A DNA stretch of 64,000 nucleotides, taken from contig CAMCMB010000023.1 of the NCBI GenBank assembly GCA_945875845.1, forward strand, positions 17,048-81,047, written 5' to 3'. Every line of letters begins with the position of its first letter. Position 1 is the first letter of the stretch. Positions 1 through 7,353 of the stretch are shown here, piece by piece. The notes under the pieces were generated by a model. That model worked only from the letters and a program-made list of their open reading frames with translations. It was not told the DNA's origin and searched no databases. The DNA is from Pirellula staleyi DSM 6068 (GTDB taxonomy: Bacteria > Planctomycetota > Planctomycetia > Pirellulales > Pirellulaceae). A program made the translations under genes and the position numbers.

Positions 1-1784
1 AAACGATCAGGTATGCCGAGCGTTCTCATGATTCGAGTGTCCCAGCCTTGCTCGCAGGCCGCCTCAAGAACAGCCGAGCCAAAACCGCCCATCAAGGCAC
101 CTTCCTCGACGGTCACGATGAATCGGCATTCGTCGAATACTTTTGCTAACATTTGCAAGTCGAGGGGTTTGATGAACCGCGCGTTGATGACAGCGACGTC
201 GAGACCGTCCCGTTTGAGAATCTCCGCGGCGGCGATCGCTTGCTGCAACATTGCACCGCACGCAACGATCGCCCCATCGGTTCCCCAATGGAGGATTTCG
301 GACTTGCCAAGTTCGATAGGTTTCTTTTCGCGTTCGAAAGTTTGAGCCGTCGTCTTGGGATAGCGGATCGACGTAGGGCCTGGATGGGATAGTGCGAATT
401 CGAGCATCGGCTCAACCTCGGTTGCATCGCCGGGTGCCATCATGACGATATTGGGAAAGACTCGCATATAACCGATGTCGAACAGGCCGTGGTGAGTTGG
501 GCCATCAGGCCCTGTTAGTCCAGCTCGATCGATCATGAACGTCACAGGCAAATTTTGAAGCGCGACTTCTTGGAAAATCTGATCGTAGGAACGTTGCAAG
601 AATGTGGAGTAGATGGCGACGATGGGTCTCAAACCCACTTTGGCGTGTCCCGCCGCGAATGCAACCGCATGGGACTCGCAGATCCCCACGTCAAAGAAGC
701 GCTCGCTGTGAGCATCGCGAACCGGCTCCAATTTGTTTCCTTGGCACATTGCAGCAGTCATCACGGTGACTTTGCGGTTGTGGTCCATTTGGCTTAGGAT
801 TGCATCGCGAGCATAGTTAGTGAAAGCAGGTTTTTCGCCAACGCTCAATGGCTTGGGGCGCCCGTCTTCGTCTTCGAATGCCGGCGGGGTATGAAAGTAG
901 ACGGGATCTTTTTCGGCTGGCTTGTAACCCCGGCCTTTTTCAGTGACCACGTGAAGAAGCGTTGGGCCCTTCTGTTCTTTGACCATCTCCAAGTATTTGC
1001 GGACTAGCTGGATATCATGTCCATCGATCGGCCCGATGTACCGGAATCCGAATTCTTCAAAGAGCATGCCGCCTACCATTCCGGCTTTGACCGCTTCCTT
1101 GATTTGCGCCAACAAACGTTCCGTTGGATCACCAAACAAAGGGAGCTTGTTGAGAACTCGCACCACTTCGCTTTTGAATCCCGTATAGAAAGGATTGGTA
1201 CGCAATCGATCCAAGTAATTCGCAACCGCACCAACACGAGGGCAAATCGACATTTTATTGTCGTTGAGAACCACGATCATATCCGCATTGAGTTCGCCAG
1301 TGTTGTTCATGGCTTCGAAGACGATGCCGGACGGAAATGCACCGTCACCAATGACGGCAACACTTCGTCGCCCCGGTTCGCCGTTTAGATCATCACCACT
1401 CTTGAGACCCAGCGCCGTGGAAACGCTGCACCCTGCGTGACCTGTCATGAACAAATCGTATTCGCTCTCGGCAGGATTGGGATATCCCATGAGTCCGCCT
1501 CGTTCGCGAATCGATTTGAACTCGTGATAGCGGCCCGTGATTAATTTGTGGGGGTAGATCTGATGCCCAGTATCCCAAATCAACCGATCTTTTTTGAAGT
1601 CGAATACGCTATGCAACGCGAGGCACAACTCAACCACACCCAAATTGGAGGCAAAGTGAGCGGTACGCGTCGCAAGTAAGTTGCAAAGGACATCTCGGAT
1701 TTCAACAGCGAGTTGCTCGAGCTCGACGATGGACATCCGCTTGAGTGGCTCAGACGATTCTAACTTCGATAGCAGTTCATGCAT
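1..1784 (-). CDS. dxs: 1-deoxy-D-xylulose-5-phosphate synthase, 3' end outside window
   Basis: Condenses pyruvate and glyceraldehyde 3-phosphate to DXP, the first step of the MEP isoprenoid pathway, using thiamine diphosphate in the cytosol. About 594 residues are visible, starting MHELLSKLES. The N-terminal domain shows the conserved HFASNLG stretch (His43), GDGAF at residues 146-150 and the NDN that closes the TPP-binding motif. The pyrimidine-binding domain has MIDRAGLTGPDGPTHHG. Family length is about 620-640, so only some 30-45 C-terminal residues are lost beyond base 1. The ATG at 1784 is the first in frame and lies 6 bases after the prenyl synthase stop, so the two are very probably cotranscribed. 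The substrate of that upstream enzyme derives from this pathway, which supports both names. Confidence 0.97.
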   Translation of the reverse strand, partial: MHELLSKLESSEPLKRMSIVELEQLAVEIRDVLCNLLATRTAHFASNLGVVELCLALHSVFDFKKDRLIWDTGHQIYPHKLITGRYHEFKSIRERGGLMGYPNPAESEYDLFMTGHAGCSVSTALGLKSGDDLNGEPGRRSVAVIGDGAFPSGIVFEAMNNTGELNADMIVVLNDNKMSICPRVGAVANYLDRLRTNPFYTGFKSEVVRVLNKLPLFGDPTERLLAQIKEAVKAGMVGGMLFEEFGFRYIGPIDGHDIQLVRKYLEMVKEQKGPTLLHVVTEKGRGYKPAEKDPVYFHTPPAFEDEDGRPKPLSVGEKPAFTNYARDAILSQMDHNRKVTVMTAAMCQGNKLEPVRDAHSERFFDVGICESHAVAFAAGHAKVGLRPIVAIYSTFLQRSYDQIFQEVALQNLPVTFMIDRAGLTGPDGPTHHGLFDIGYMRVFPNIVMMAPGDATEVEPMLEFALSHPGPTSIRYPKTTAQTFEREKKPIELGKSEILHWGTDGAIVACGAMLQQAIAAAEILKRDGLDVAVINARFIKPLDLQMLAKVFDECRFIVTVEEGALMGGFGSAVLEAACEQGWDTRIMRTLGIPDR

Positions 1785-1790
1785 GAAGGA

Positions 1791-2810
1791 TCAGTGACTC
1801 CTAGCGGTGATATAGCGTGCAAGTTGTTTGAGTGGTCTCGCTGCGGGACCAAAAGCGTCCACATTGGAAATTGCCTGTTCGACGAATTGTTCGGCTCGCT
1901 CTCGGCTTGACTGAACACCATAGATGCCCGGAAAGGTCAATTTGCCACGTTGTTGGTCTTTTCCGGTTCGCTTTCCAGTGTTTTTCGAGGAACCCTCGAC
2001 GTCTAGTAGATCGTCCACAATTTGGAACGCAATTCCAACGCAATCGCCGTAGTTTGCCAGCTTTTCGAGTTGTTGCGAGTCCGCGTTGGCAGCGATACCG
2101 CCTAAAACGACCGACGCCCGAATCAAGGCACCTGTCTTTCGAGCGTGAATTGCGTGGAGAAAGGTTGCATCCCCCCCCGTTTTTTCGGCTTGCAAATCGT
2201 CCACTTGTCCTCCCACCATCCCCTCGGCACCTGCCGCTTTTGCCAGTACCAAACAACTTCTTGCCGCTATGGTCGAATTGTTGGTATCCGCGAGAATGGT
2301 TTCAAATGCCAACGCCTGCAACCCGTCGCCAGCCAGGATCGCCGTCGCTTCATCAAACTGGATATGGCAAGTGGGGCGTCCGCGTCGCAAATCATCATCG
2401 TCCATCGCGGGCAAATCATCGTGAATCAACGAATAGCAATGGATCATTTCCAAAGCTGCCGCGTTGTGGATTGCGATCGATGGAGAACACTCGAGCGCTT
2501 CGGCGCTCAATAAGCATAGAATTGGGCGAAGACGTTTACCGGGGGCAAGCAACGAATATCGCATGGCTTCTCGCAACCGTTCAGGGCAATCCGCAGTTCG
2601 TCTGCGCAAGCATTCCTCAAGTTTCGAGTCCACTTCGAGCTTGAGCGCGTTCCACCGATCAAGCAAATCGGACAAATCAAACGTTGGATGTTTCGAGGTT
2701 TGCACAGTAAATGTATTGTTCGTCACAAAGCTGCGGCAGATAACTATCTCAGCGAGTTGCGTTGCGGAATCACGACACGAATCCCAATCCCTCCGCAGGC
2801 GAATTCGCAT
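1791..2810 (-). CDS. ispA: Farnesyl/geranylgeranyl-type polyprenyl diphosphate synthase
   Basis: Trans-isoprenyl diphosphate synthase that joins IPP to allylic diphosphates. The first aspartate-rich motif DDLPAMDDDD lies at residues 131-140 and the second, DDLLD, at 266-270; both chelate the Mg ions of the substrate. GKRLRP at 91-96 is the usual IPP-binding stretch. The insertion in the first motif (DDxxxxD) is typical of bacterial farnesyl and geranylgeranyl synthases; chain length cannot be decided by eye. The ATG at 2810 has a GGAG 9 bases upstream. It gives 339 residues, some 40 longer than E. coli IspA, so a GTG at 2705 (304 residues) is an alternative. It sits between the symporter gene (24 bases upstream) and dxs (6 bases downstream). 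Confidence 0.93.
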   Translation of the reverse strand: MRIRLRRDWDSCRDSATQLAEIVICRSFVTNNTFTVQTSKHPTFDLSDLLDRWNALKLEVDSKLEECLRRRTADCPERLREAMRYSLLAPGKRLRPILCLLSAEALECSPSIAIHNAAALEMIHCYSLIHDDLPAMDDDDLRRGRPTCHIQFDEATAILAGDGLQALAFETILADTNNSTIAARSCLVLAKAAGAEGMVGGQVDDLQAEKTGGDATFLHAIHARKTGALIRASVVLGGIAANADSQQLEKLANYGDCVGIAFQIVDDLLDVEGSSKNTGKRTGKDQQRGKLTFPGIYGVQSSRERAEQFVEQAISNVDAFGPAARPLKQLARYITARSH

Positions 2811-2834
2811 TGTAGGGAACTCCAGTAATAAATG

Positions 2835-4283
2835 CTATTCTGGAATCGGACCGGAAAGGGGGGTTTCGCCTTCCTTTCGAGCAACGTAAACCGCCCCACA
2901 AGCATCTCCGAAGACGTTTACGGCCGTCCGGCACATGTCAAGCGGTCGATCAAGGATCAGAAGAATAGGCAAGCCTTTGGCCAGGTCAAGGGAACCACCG
3001 AGCTGTTTCGATACCGAATCGAGAATAATGAGGATGGCGACGAGTGATGCGGAAGGCACCCCAGCCACGCCCACGCTGGTCAATAGGGCAATTAAAACGA
3101 CCAGAAATTGCTGTGCAATATCCAGTTGCACACCAAACATCTGGACAACAAAGAGAGCCGCAACGCACTCATAAAGTGCGGTTCCATTCATATTCACGGT
3201 CGCCCCCAGCGGAATCACGAAACTGGCAATCGAATTGCTCACGCCAGCCCGCTTCTCAGCGCATTCCAAATTGACGGATATCGTAGCGTTGCTGCTGGCC
3301 GTCGAAAAAGCAGTCAAAAGTGCAGGCGAAAACGCCTTAAGGTTTTTCCACGGATTGACCTTGGCAAAAACAAACATGATCACCGACATCACGCCAAACA
3401 TATGAATCGTCAGAGCCAAAACAACCGTGAAAGCAAAGTACCACAGCGCCGTCCCAAACTCACGGATTCGGTTGTCACCGGATAAGGCAACAAAGTTGTC
3501 GGAAAGCGAGCTAGCAAGCAACATCAAAACGCCGATGGGAGCAAACTTGAGTACCAAGTCTGTCATCCCTAGGCTAATACGGTAAATGCCCTCCCAAAAT
3601 CCTTTTTGTATGGCGAGATACTCCGCCGGTAGGCGGCTAAGAAAAAAGCCAAAGAGGATTGCCCAAACAATGATCCCCAGCAAATCCAACTCGACCATCG
3701 ACTTGAAGATGTTCGACGGAATCAATTGCTTGAAAACGTTCAAAACCTTGGAAAACAAAGTATCGCCCGACTTCTCTGAATCCATTTTGGCGCTCTTTTG
3801 AAGCTTTTCATTTTCAGCCCGGAAGCTTTTCGAAAATTCGTCCATCCCTTCGGCCGTCAACAGTGCTTTGCCTGTGGTCGAAACGCCAGGGCGAATCGTA
3901 TTCACTAGGAAAAGCCCAAGCACAATCGCAATCAAACTAGTCATTGCATAGAAACCCAACGTGCGAATCCCCATGCGTGCAAAGCCTTGTCGACCCGCGA
4001 TCGAAGCAATCGACAAAATGATCGAGCTGAGCACCAAAGGGACGACGATCATTTTGAGGGCGGCCAAGAACATGTCGCCCCCGGTTTGGACAAGCTGGCG
4101 CAGCGGGTGTTCCGCCAAAATCTTCGCAGCAGGGTTCGACTCGCTGGCTGCCGATTGGGCGTAGAATGCTAGCCCCCATCCGCTCATCACCCCCAGGAAC
4201 AATCCAAGTAAAATCTGCCAATGCAATTTCCAAGTCAATGGCTTCCACAAATCGGGCGGACGGGAACTGGCGGATTCGGTCAT
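2835..4283 (-). CDS. Dicarboxylate/amino acid:cation symporter (GltP/GltT type)
   Basis: SLC1-fold inner-membrane carrier for glutamate, aspartate or C4-dicarboxylates driven by Na or H. The 482-residue protein has the serine-rich hairpin (FSTASSNATISVNLECAEKR), hairpin 2 (GVPSASLVAILIILD) and the substrate helix DRPLDMCRTAVNVFGDA. In that helix the equivalents of GltPh D390, D394, R397, T398, N401 and D405 are all present, so an acidic substrate is likely. The usual NMDGT cation motif reads NMNGT. A cytoplasmic loop of about 35 residues rich in K and E (around residues 150-185) is unusual. It is the first gene of the probable symporter-prenyl synthase-dxs operon; the metabolic logic of that linkage is not evident. 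Confidence 0.93.
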   Translation of the reverse strand: MTESASSRPPDLWKPLTWKLHWQILLGLFLGVMSGWGLAFYAQSAASESNPAAKILAEHPLRQLVQTGGDMFLAALKMIVVPLVLSSIILSIASIAGRQGFARMGIRTLGFYAMTSLIAIVLGLFLVNTIRPGVSTTGKALLTAEGMDEFSKSFRAENEKLQKSAKMDSEKSGDTLFSKVLNVFKQLIPSNIFKSMVELDLLGIIVWAILFGFFLSRLPAEYLAIQKGFWEGIYRISLGMTDLVLKFAPIGVLMLLASSLSDNFVALSGDNRIREFGTALWYFAFTVVLALTIHMFGVMSVIMFVFAKVNPWKNLKAFSPALLTAFSTASSNATISVNLECAEKRAGVSNSIASFVIPLGATVNMNGTALYECVAALFVVQMFGVQLDIAQQFLVVLIALLTSVGVAGVPSASLVAILIILDSVSKQLGGSLDLAKGLPILLILDRPLDMCRTAVNVFGDACGAVYVARKEGETPLSGPIPE

Positions 4284-4392
4284 TGGTGGCTCTCAATTGT
4301 TAAAATATCAACAACATAACGGGACGTACCATTCCGGGTGAAATGGTGTGCAAGGCATTACCCAACCAATGGATTGCGTGGGATAGATTGCT

Positions 4393-4455
4393 TGGGAGGG
4401 TGAGGCTCCTGCCGAACCATCGCGTCGTAAGCTCGGCAGGAGCCTCGCCCTCCCA
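4393..4455. repeat. Palindromic intergenic element, family A, copy 1
   Basis: Two 23-base arms (4393-4415 and 4433-4455) pair with one G/T-type mismatch around a 17-base loop. The arm reads GGGAGGGTGAGGCTCC then TGCCGA. The same arms and nearly the same loop recur at 13854-13914, and one arm alone at 7207-7230. The long stem resembles a REP-type element; in RNA it would form a stable hairpin. Confidence 0.9.
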
Positions 4456-4846
4456 TTCGTTTTCAATGCATTCGCCATTGCAAAGATGTTTAGAGCGGTG
4501 CCCTCGCCCTCCCATGGATTTTCAATCGATTCGACATGGCAAGGATTCATCAAGCAATGTGCGTGCAGGTTTGACGAAAAACTCTCACCGAATTTAGCGG
4601 AGCGCTCTGCCGCTTGACAGTCGGGATGTCCCTCCTTGATAAATAAAAATCTCCAACGAGGGGATTTTTCTAAAAATAACGCTTTCCTTGCGAACCTTCT
4701 GAACGATATCATGCTCTGAGTTCGTAAGCTGTCGAGACTCATCCTTTCGACAGCCATATCTGGGCTTCGGTCCAAAACTTTGTGTTAAGAATAGTTAGTT
4801 TCTAAGTCATCTCTCGATCTGCGCTTTACGGTGCTGGGAGTAAGTC

Positions 4847-5107
4847 ATGCGTCAACTGAATATTGCTCAACGATCTGCCAATTTTGTCGCTTCAGTGCGA
4901 GATTGCGCGTTTGCAGTTGTCAATCAGGTGCGCTTGCTCCTCCAAGACCTTCAACATGCGCATCTAGGTACGTCGAGTAAGCGGACGGGCTATGAACGCC
5001 CCACGTCTTATTCGTGGTCCCAAGGATGGATCAGGTTTATGAGGCCGGTAATGTCACCGGCAACATGTTCCAAACCTTCCTCGACCTACGGCAAACGCGG
5101 CAGTTAA
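4847..5107 (+). CDS. Doubtful 86-residue reading frame
   Basis: An ATG frame preceded by GGGAGTAAGTC, a plausible ribosome binding site. The product starts MRQLNIAQRSANFVASVRD and resembles no family I know. After about residue 50 the composition (many S, P, R, W) looks non-coding. It could be a short leader or a decayed gene upstream of the ECF sigma factor. It is listed only because of the good ribosome site. Confidence 0.2.
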   Translation: MRQLNIAQRSANFVASVRDCAFAVVNQVRLLLQDLQHAHLGTSSKRTGYERPTSYSWSQGWIRFMRPVMSPATCSKPSSTYGKRGS

Positions 5108-5446
5108 CGCCGATTTGTCAGAAAAAAAGAACTTGCTTCCATCAATCGCCAAGCAACTTCTATCGAACCGTACCCAAAAGGCGATTGGCACGCGATAAGT
5201 CTTTGCGTTCTACTCCTAATATTGCACTCGCCTGCCTCGATGTGGTTTTGCGATTGTGATTAGGTGCTGAGCAACAAGTACAAACATCCTCCTAGCTCGT
5301 CGGCTGCCAAACTCGATTCGTTTGAGCGGTTGATCGATTGTTTGTCCTGCCAAAGATGCATCGCGTTGAACCCAAACCAATCCGAACGGCCTAAATCCAC
5401 CACGAATGGGGTGAGCGGTCGGCGGGTTTCAACGAGAGATGAGTGG

Positions 5447-6040
5447 ATGATGACCCTGACTGCAGACAGACAAGTTACTTATGACGATTTGACCGGGACG
5501 AGCATCGCTGAATTGGTTTGCCAGGCGCAAGCAGGTGATCGAGGTGCGATGGATCAGATTTATTGCCGATTCCAACAACACGTGTTGTCGATCGCGTACA
5601 AGAAATTGGGAAACTGGGATGAAGCCCAAGAGCTCAGCCAGGACGTCTTCATTCAAGCGTTTCGCCGATTGGATCAATTGCAAGTGCCCGATGCGTTTGG
5701 TGGTTGGTTGCGTCAGATCGTGCACCGAATGGCGATCAATCGCGCAACGCGACGACCTACGCCGACTTCGGTAGATCATGAGATCTTGGAAGCGACGGTG
5801 ACATGCGATAGCGATCCGTTGGAAGCGGTTTTGAGCCGCGAGCAAAAGATGCAAGTTCACCAAGGCCTCAACCGACTGGGAGATCTCGACCGACAAACAT
5901 TGGTTGCCTTCTACTTGGACGGTCAGAGCTTGAATGAGATGAGCGATGCGTTCGCTGCCCCGATCGGAACGATCAAGCGCAGGTTGCACGTTGCACGAAA
6001 GCGATTAGCGAAAGAGTGCGAAACGATGCAAGCCGTTTAG
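5447..6040 (+). CDS. ECF-type RNA polymerase sigma factor
   Basis: A 197-residue sigma-70 family protein of the extracytoplasmic-function group, which directs RNA polymerase to a specific promoter set. Region 2 is visible as MDQIYCRFQQHVLSIAYKKL, continuing into AQELSQDVFIQAFRRL (roughly residues 38-80). Region 4 is LNRLGDLDRQTLVAFYLDGQ followed by an HTH ending GTIKRRLHVARKRLAKE. I choose the ATG at 5447, which has a GAGAGATGAG sequence just upstream; the frame is open 61 codons further, to a GTG at 5264, but that segment looks non-conserved. No anti-sigma gene is adjacent: the next gene is convergent. It is therefore an orphan whose signal input is unknown. Confidence 0.9.
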   Translation: MMTLTADRQVTYDDLTGTSIAELVCQAQAGDRGAMDQIYCRFQQHVLSIAYKKLGNWDEAQELSQDVFIQAFRRLDQLQVPDAFGGWLRQIVHRMAINRATRRPTPTSVDHEILEATVTCDSDPLEAVLSREQKMQVHQGLNRLGDLDRQTLVAFYLDGQSLNEMSDAFAAPIGTIKRRLHVARKRLAKECETMQAV

Positions 6041-6080
6041 ATTTCAGTACACATCCCATGTACACTTCCAACCAGGTACA

Positions 6081-6119
6081 CTTCCAGCTTGCCAACCGTG
6101 ATGGATCGCAAGCTGGAAG
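6081..6119. repeat. Hairpin element family D between convergent genes
   Basis: Perfect 12-base arms CTTCCAGCTTGC (6081-6092) and GCAAGCTGGAAG (6108-6119) with a 15-base loop. It lies between the convergent sigma and NIPSNAP genes. Related units are at 22936-23005 and 43581-43619. It may serve as a two-way transcription stop, although no long T-run follows. Confidence 0.75.
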
Positions 6120-6185
6120 CTTGGGCTACTTTGGCATTTCCCCTCCAATGCCATCCCCGCGTTGCTAGACAGCCACTTCAACACG

Positions 6186-7031
6186 CTACTTCAATGGCGA
6201 GAACGGGGCAGGGGTCAAAAACAAGCTTTTGACTCCGTTGCCAGCTGTGAGCGAACCGCCGGCTCCTTCTTCGGACGCTTTCCTTGCTTTGATCCAATCC
6301 GCATCCGCGCCGAATTTCTTGAAGGACTCTTGAGCCGCTTCGGGTGATGCATGGGCGATGAAGTAAACCAAAGCGTTACCGGTCGCTGGCATATTCGCGT
6401 CGGCATCGCTCGTCGCTTTTCCAATAGGAGAAACGGCTTCGAGCAACTTACCACTTGTCAACGACTCTCCGTCGAGAACGGACCAGTATGCAATATTCGC
6501 CATACCGTACTTTTCGAACAACTTAAGCGTATGGTTTCGAAAGCGAGCATTGAGGGCGGCCAAGTTTCCTTTGGAAGCAATGTAGGTTCTGAGCTCAAAA
6601 ACGCGATTGCCAACTTGCTTTACATCCAGATTTGGGCTGTAGTCATTTTCGGATAAGAAAACTCGTTCCAAGGACAGCACGGGCTTTTTGCCGTCGACCG
6701 CCGATTTCTGAACGACTTCTTTCCAGCCTGCGTCGTTTTGAAAGGCAGTCCAAGCAGCATCGCATGAAGCCTTGTCTTTGTGGCTGAGAAGCGTAAAAAC
6801 CCGTTCGTCCTTGTTGTCGACAGGAGTCCAAACAGCTACCAGGTTCAGGTTGTGCTTCTTCATATATTCGGTGCCACCGCCAGCGATGAGCTTGAGCACA
6901 TCGGCTTGCCGCCCAGGTTCGGAGACGTAGGATCGAAGTTCGTAGAGTTTGCCTGACGGTTTCGTTTGTGCCCAAACGGCGCTGGTCAGCATCGACATGG
7001 CGATCAGGGTAAATAGGAATTTAGCAATCAT
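6186..7031 (-). CDS. Exported NIPSNAP family protein
   Basis: A 281-residue protein with a clear signal peptide (MIAKFLFTLIAMSMLTSAVWA, cut near residue 21). Two ferredoxin-like NIPSNAP modules follow. The first begins LYELRSYVSEPGR around residue 29. The second begins RVFELRTYIASKGNL around residue 142, then HTLKLFEKYGMANIAYW. These dimeric alpha/beta barrel domains are widespread in exported planctomycete proteins, but the bacterial function is not established. The gene stands alone, convergent with the sigma factor and with a repeat-filled 322-bp region upstream. Confidence 0.9.
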   Translation of the reverse strand: MIAKFLFTLIAMSMLTSAVWAQTKPSGKLYELRSYVSEPGRQADVLKLIAGGGTEYMKKHNLNLVAVWTPVDNKDERVFTLLSHKDKASCDAAWTAFQNDAGWKEVVQKSAVDGKKPVLSLERVFLSENDYSPNLDVKQVGNRVFELRTYIASKGNLAALNARFRNHTLKLFEKYGMANIAYWSVLDGESLTSGKLLEAVSPIGKATSDADANMPATGNALVYFIAHASPEAAQESFKKFGADADWIKARKASEEGAGGSLTAGNGVKSLFLTPAPFSPLK

Positions 7032-7353
7032 GAGTTAGCGTCCTGTGAGTTTTGAGTCTTTCGTGTCAATTCGCCTGAAACGGCGTTGGTATTGTATCAA
7101 GTCAAATCGCGAAGCGGGCGGCGGTGTGACATCGACGGTAATTGGGTGAGGGTAACTCCACCCCTATAAACATGTTTTCCTCGATTTTGCCCAATCCAAT
7201 CATTGCTTGGGAGGGTGAGGCTCCTGCCGTACTCGTACGCAATGAACTCGTACTCGATCGATCGAGTACGAGTACTGCCGTGCGGGCGGAGTACGAGTAC
7301 AAGAAGAAAAACCACCGAGTCGCAACGCGCAGGATCGCTCGAGAACGGGTTGT
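7032..7353. other. Intergenic region with repeat remnants
   Basis: Holds one arm of family A (7207-7230, GGGAGGGTGAGGCTCC then TGCCG) joined directly to a patch built from the word GTACGAGTAC and its reverse. A perfect 28-bp palindrome is at 7246-7273. No further gene is seen. Confidence 0.7.
7246..7273. repeat. Perfect 28-bp palindrome
   Basis: Each half reads ACTCGTACTCGATC on its own strand, with no loop. Two more copies of GAGTACGAGTAC-like words flank it at about 7229-7240 and 7281-7293. It lies about 80 bases upstream of the helicase start, so it could be a protein binding site or a recombined repeat remnant. Confidence 0.85.

Larger units (their letters stand above)
4284..5446. other. 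Repeat-bearing intergenic region
   Basis: About 1.16 kb between the divergent symporter and sigma-factor genes. It holds a 63-bp palindrome (4393-4455), a related half unit near 4490-4520 that shares the tail AAAGATGTTTAGAG (4482-4495) with the copy at 13931-13944, and one weak 86-codon reading frame at 4847. The sigma-factor frame stays open upstream to a GTG at 5264. No RNA gene is recognised. Confidence 0.6.

Noticed and set aside
1832..2644. 270-codon plus-strand frame
   Set aside because: Antisense to the prenyl diphosphate synthase, with no family motifs and high R/S/P content.
5429..5989. 186-codon minus-strand frame
   Set aside because: Antisense to the sigma factor; no motif.
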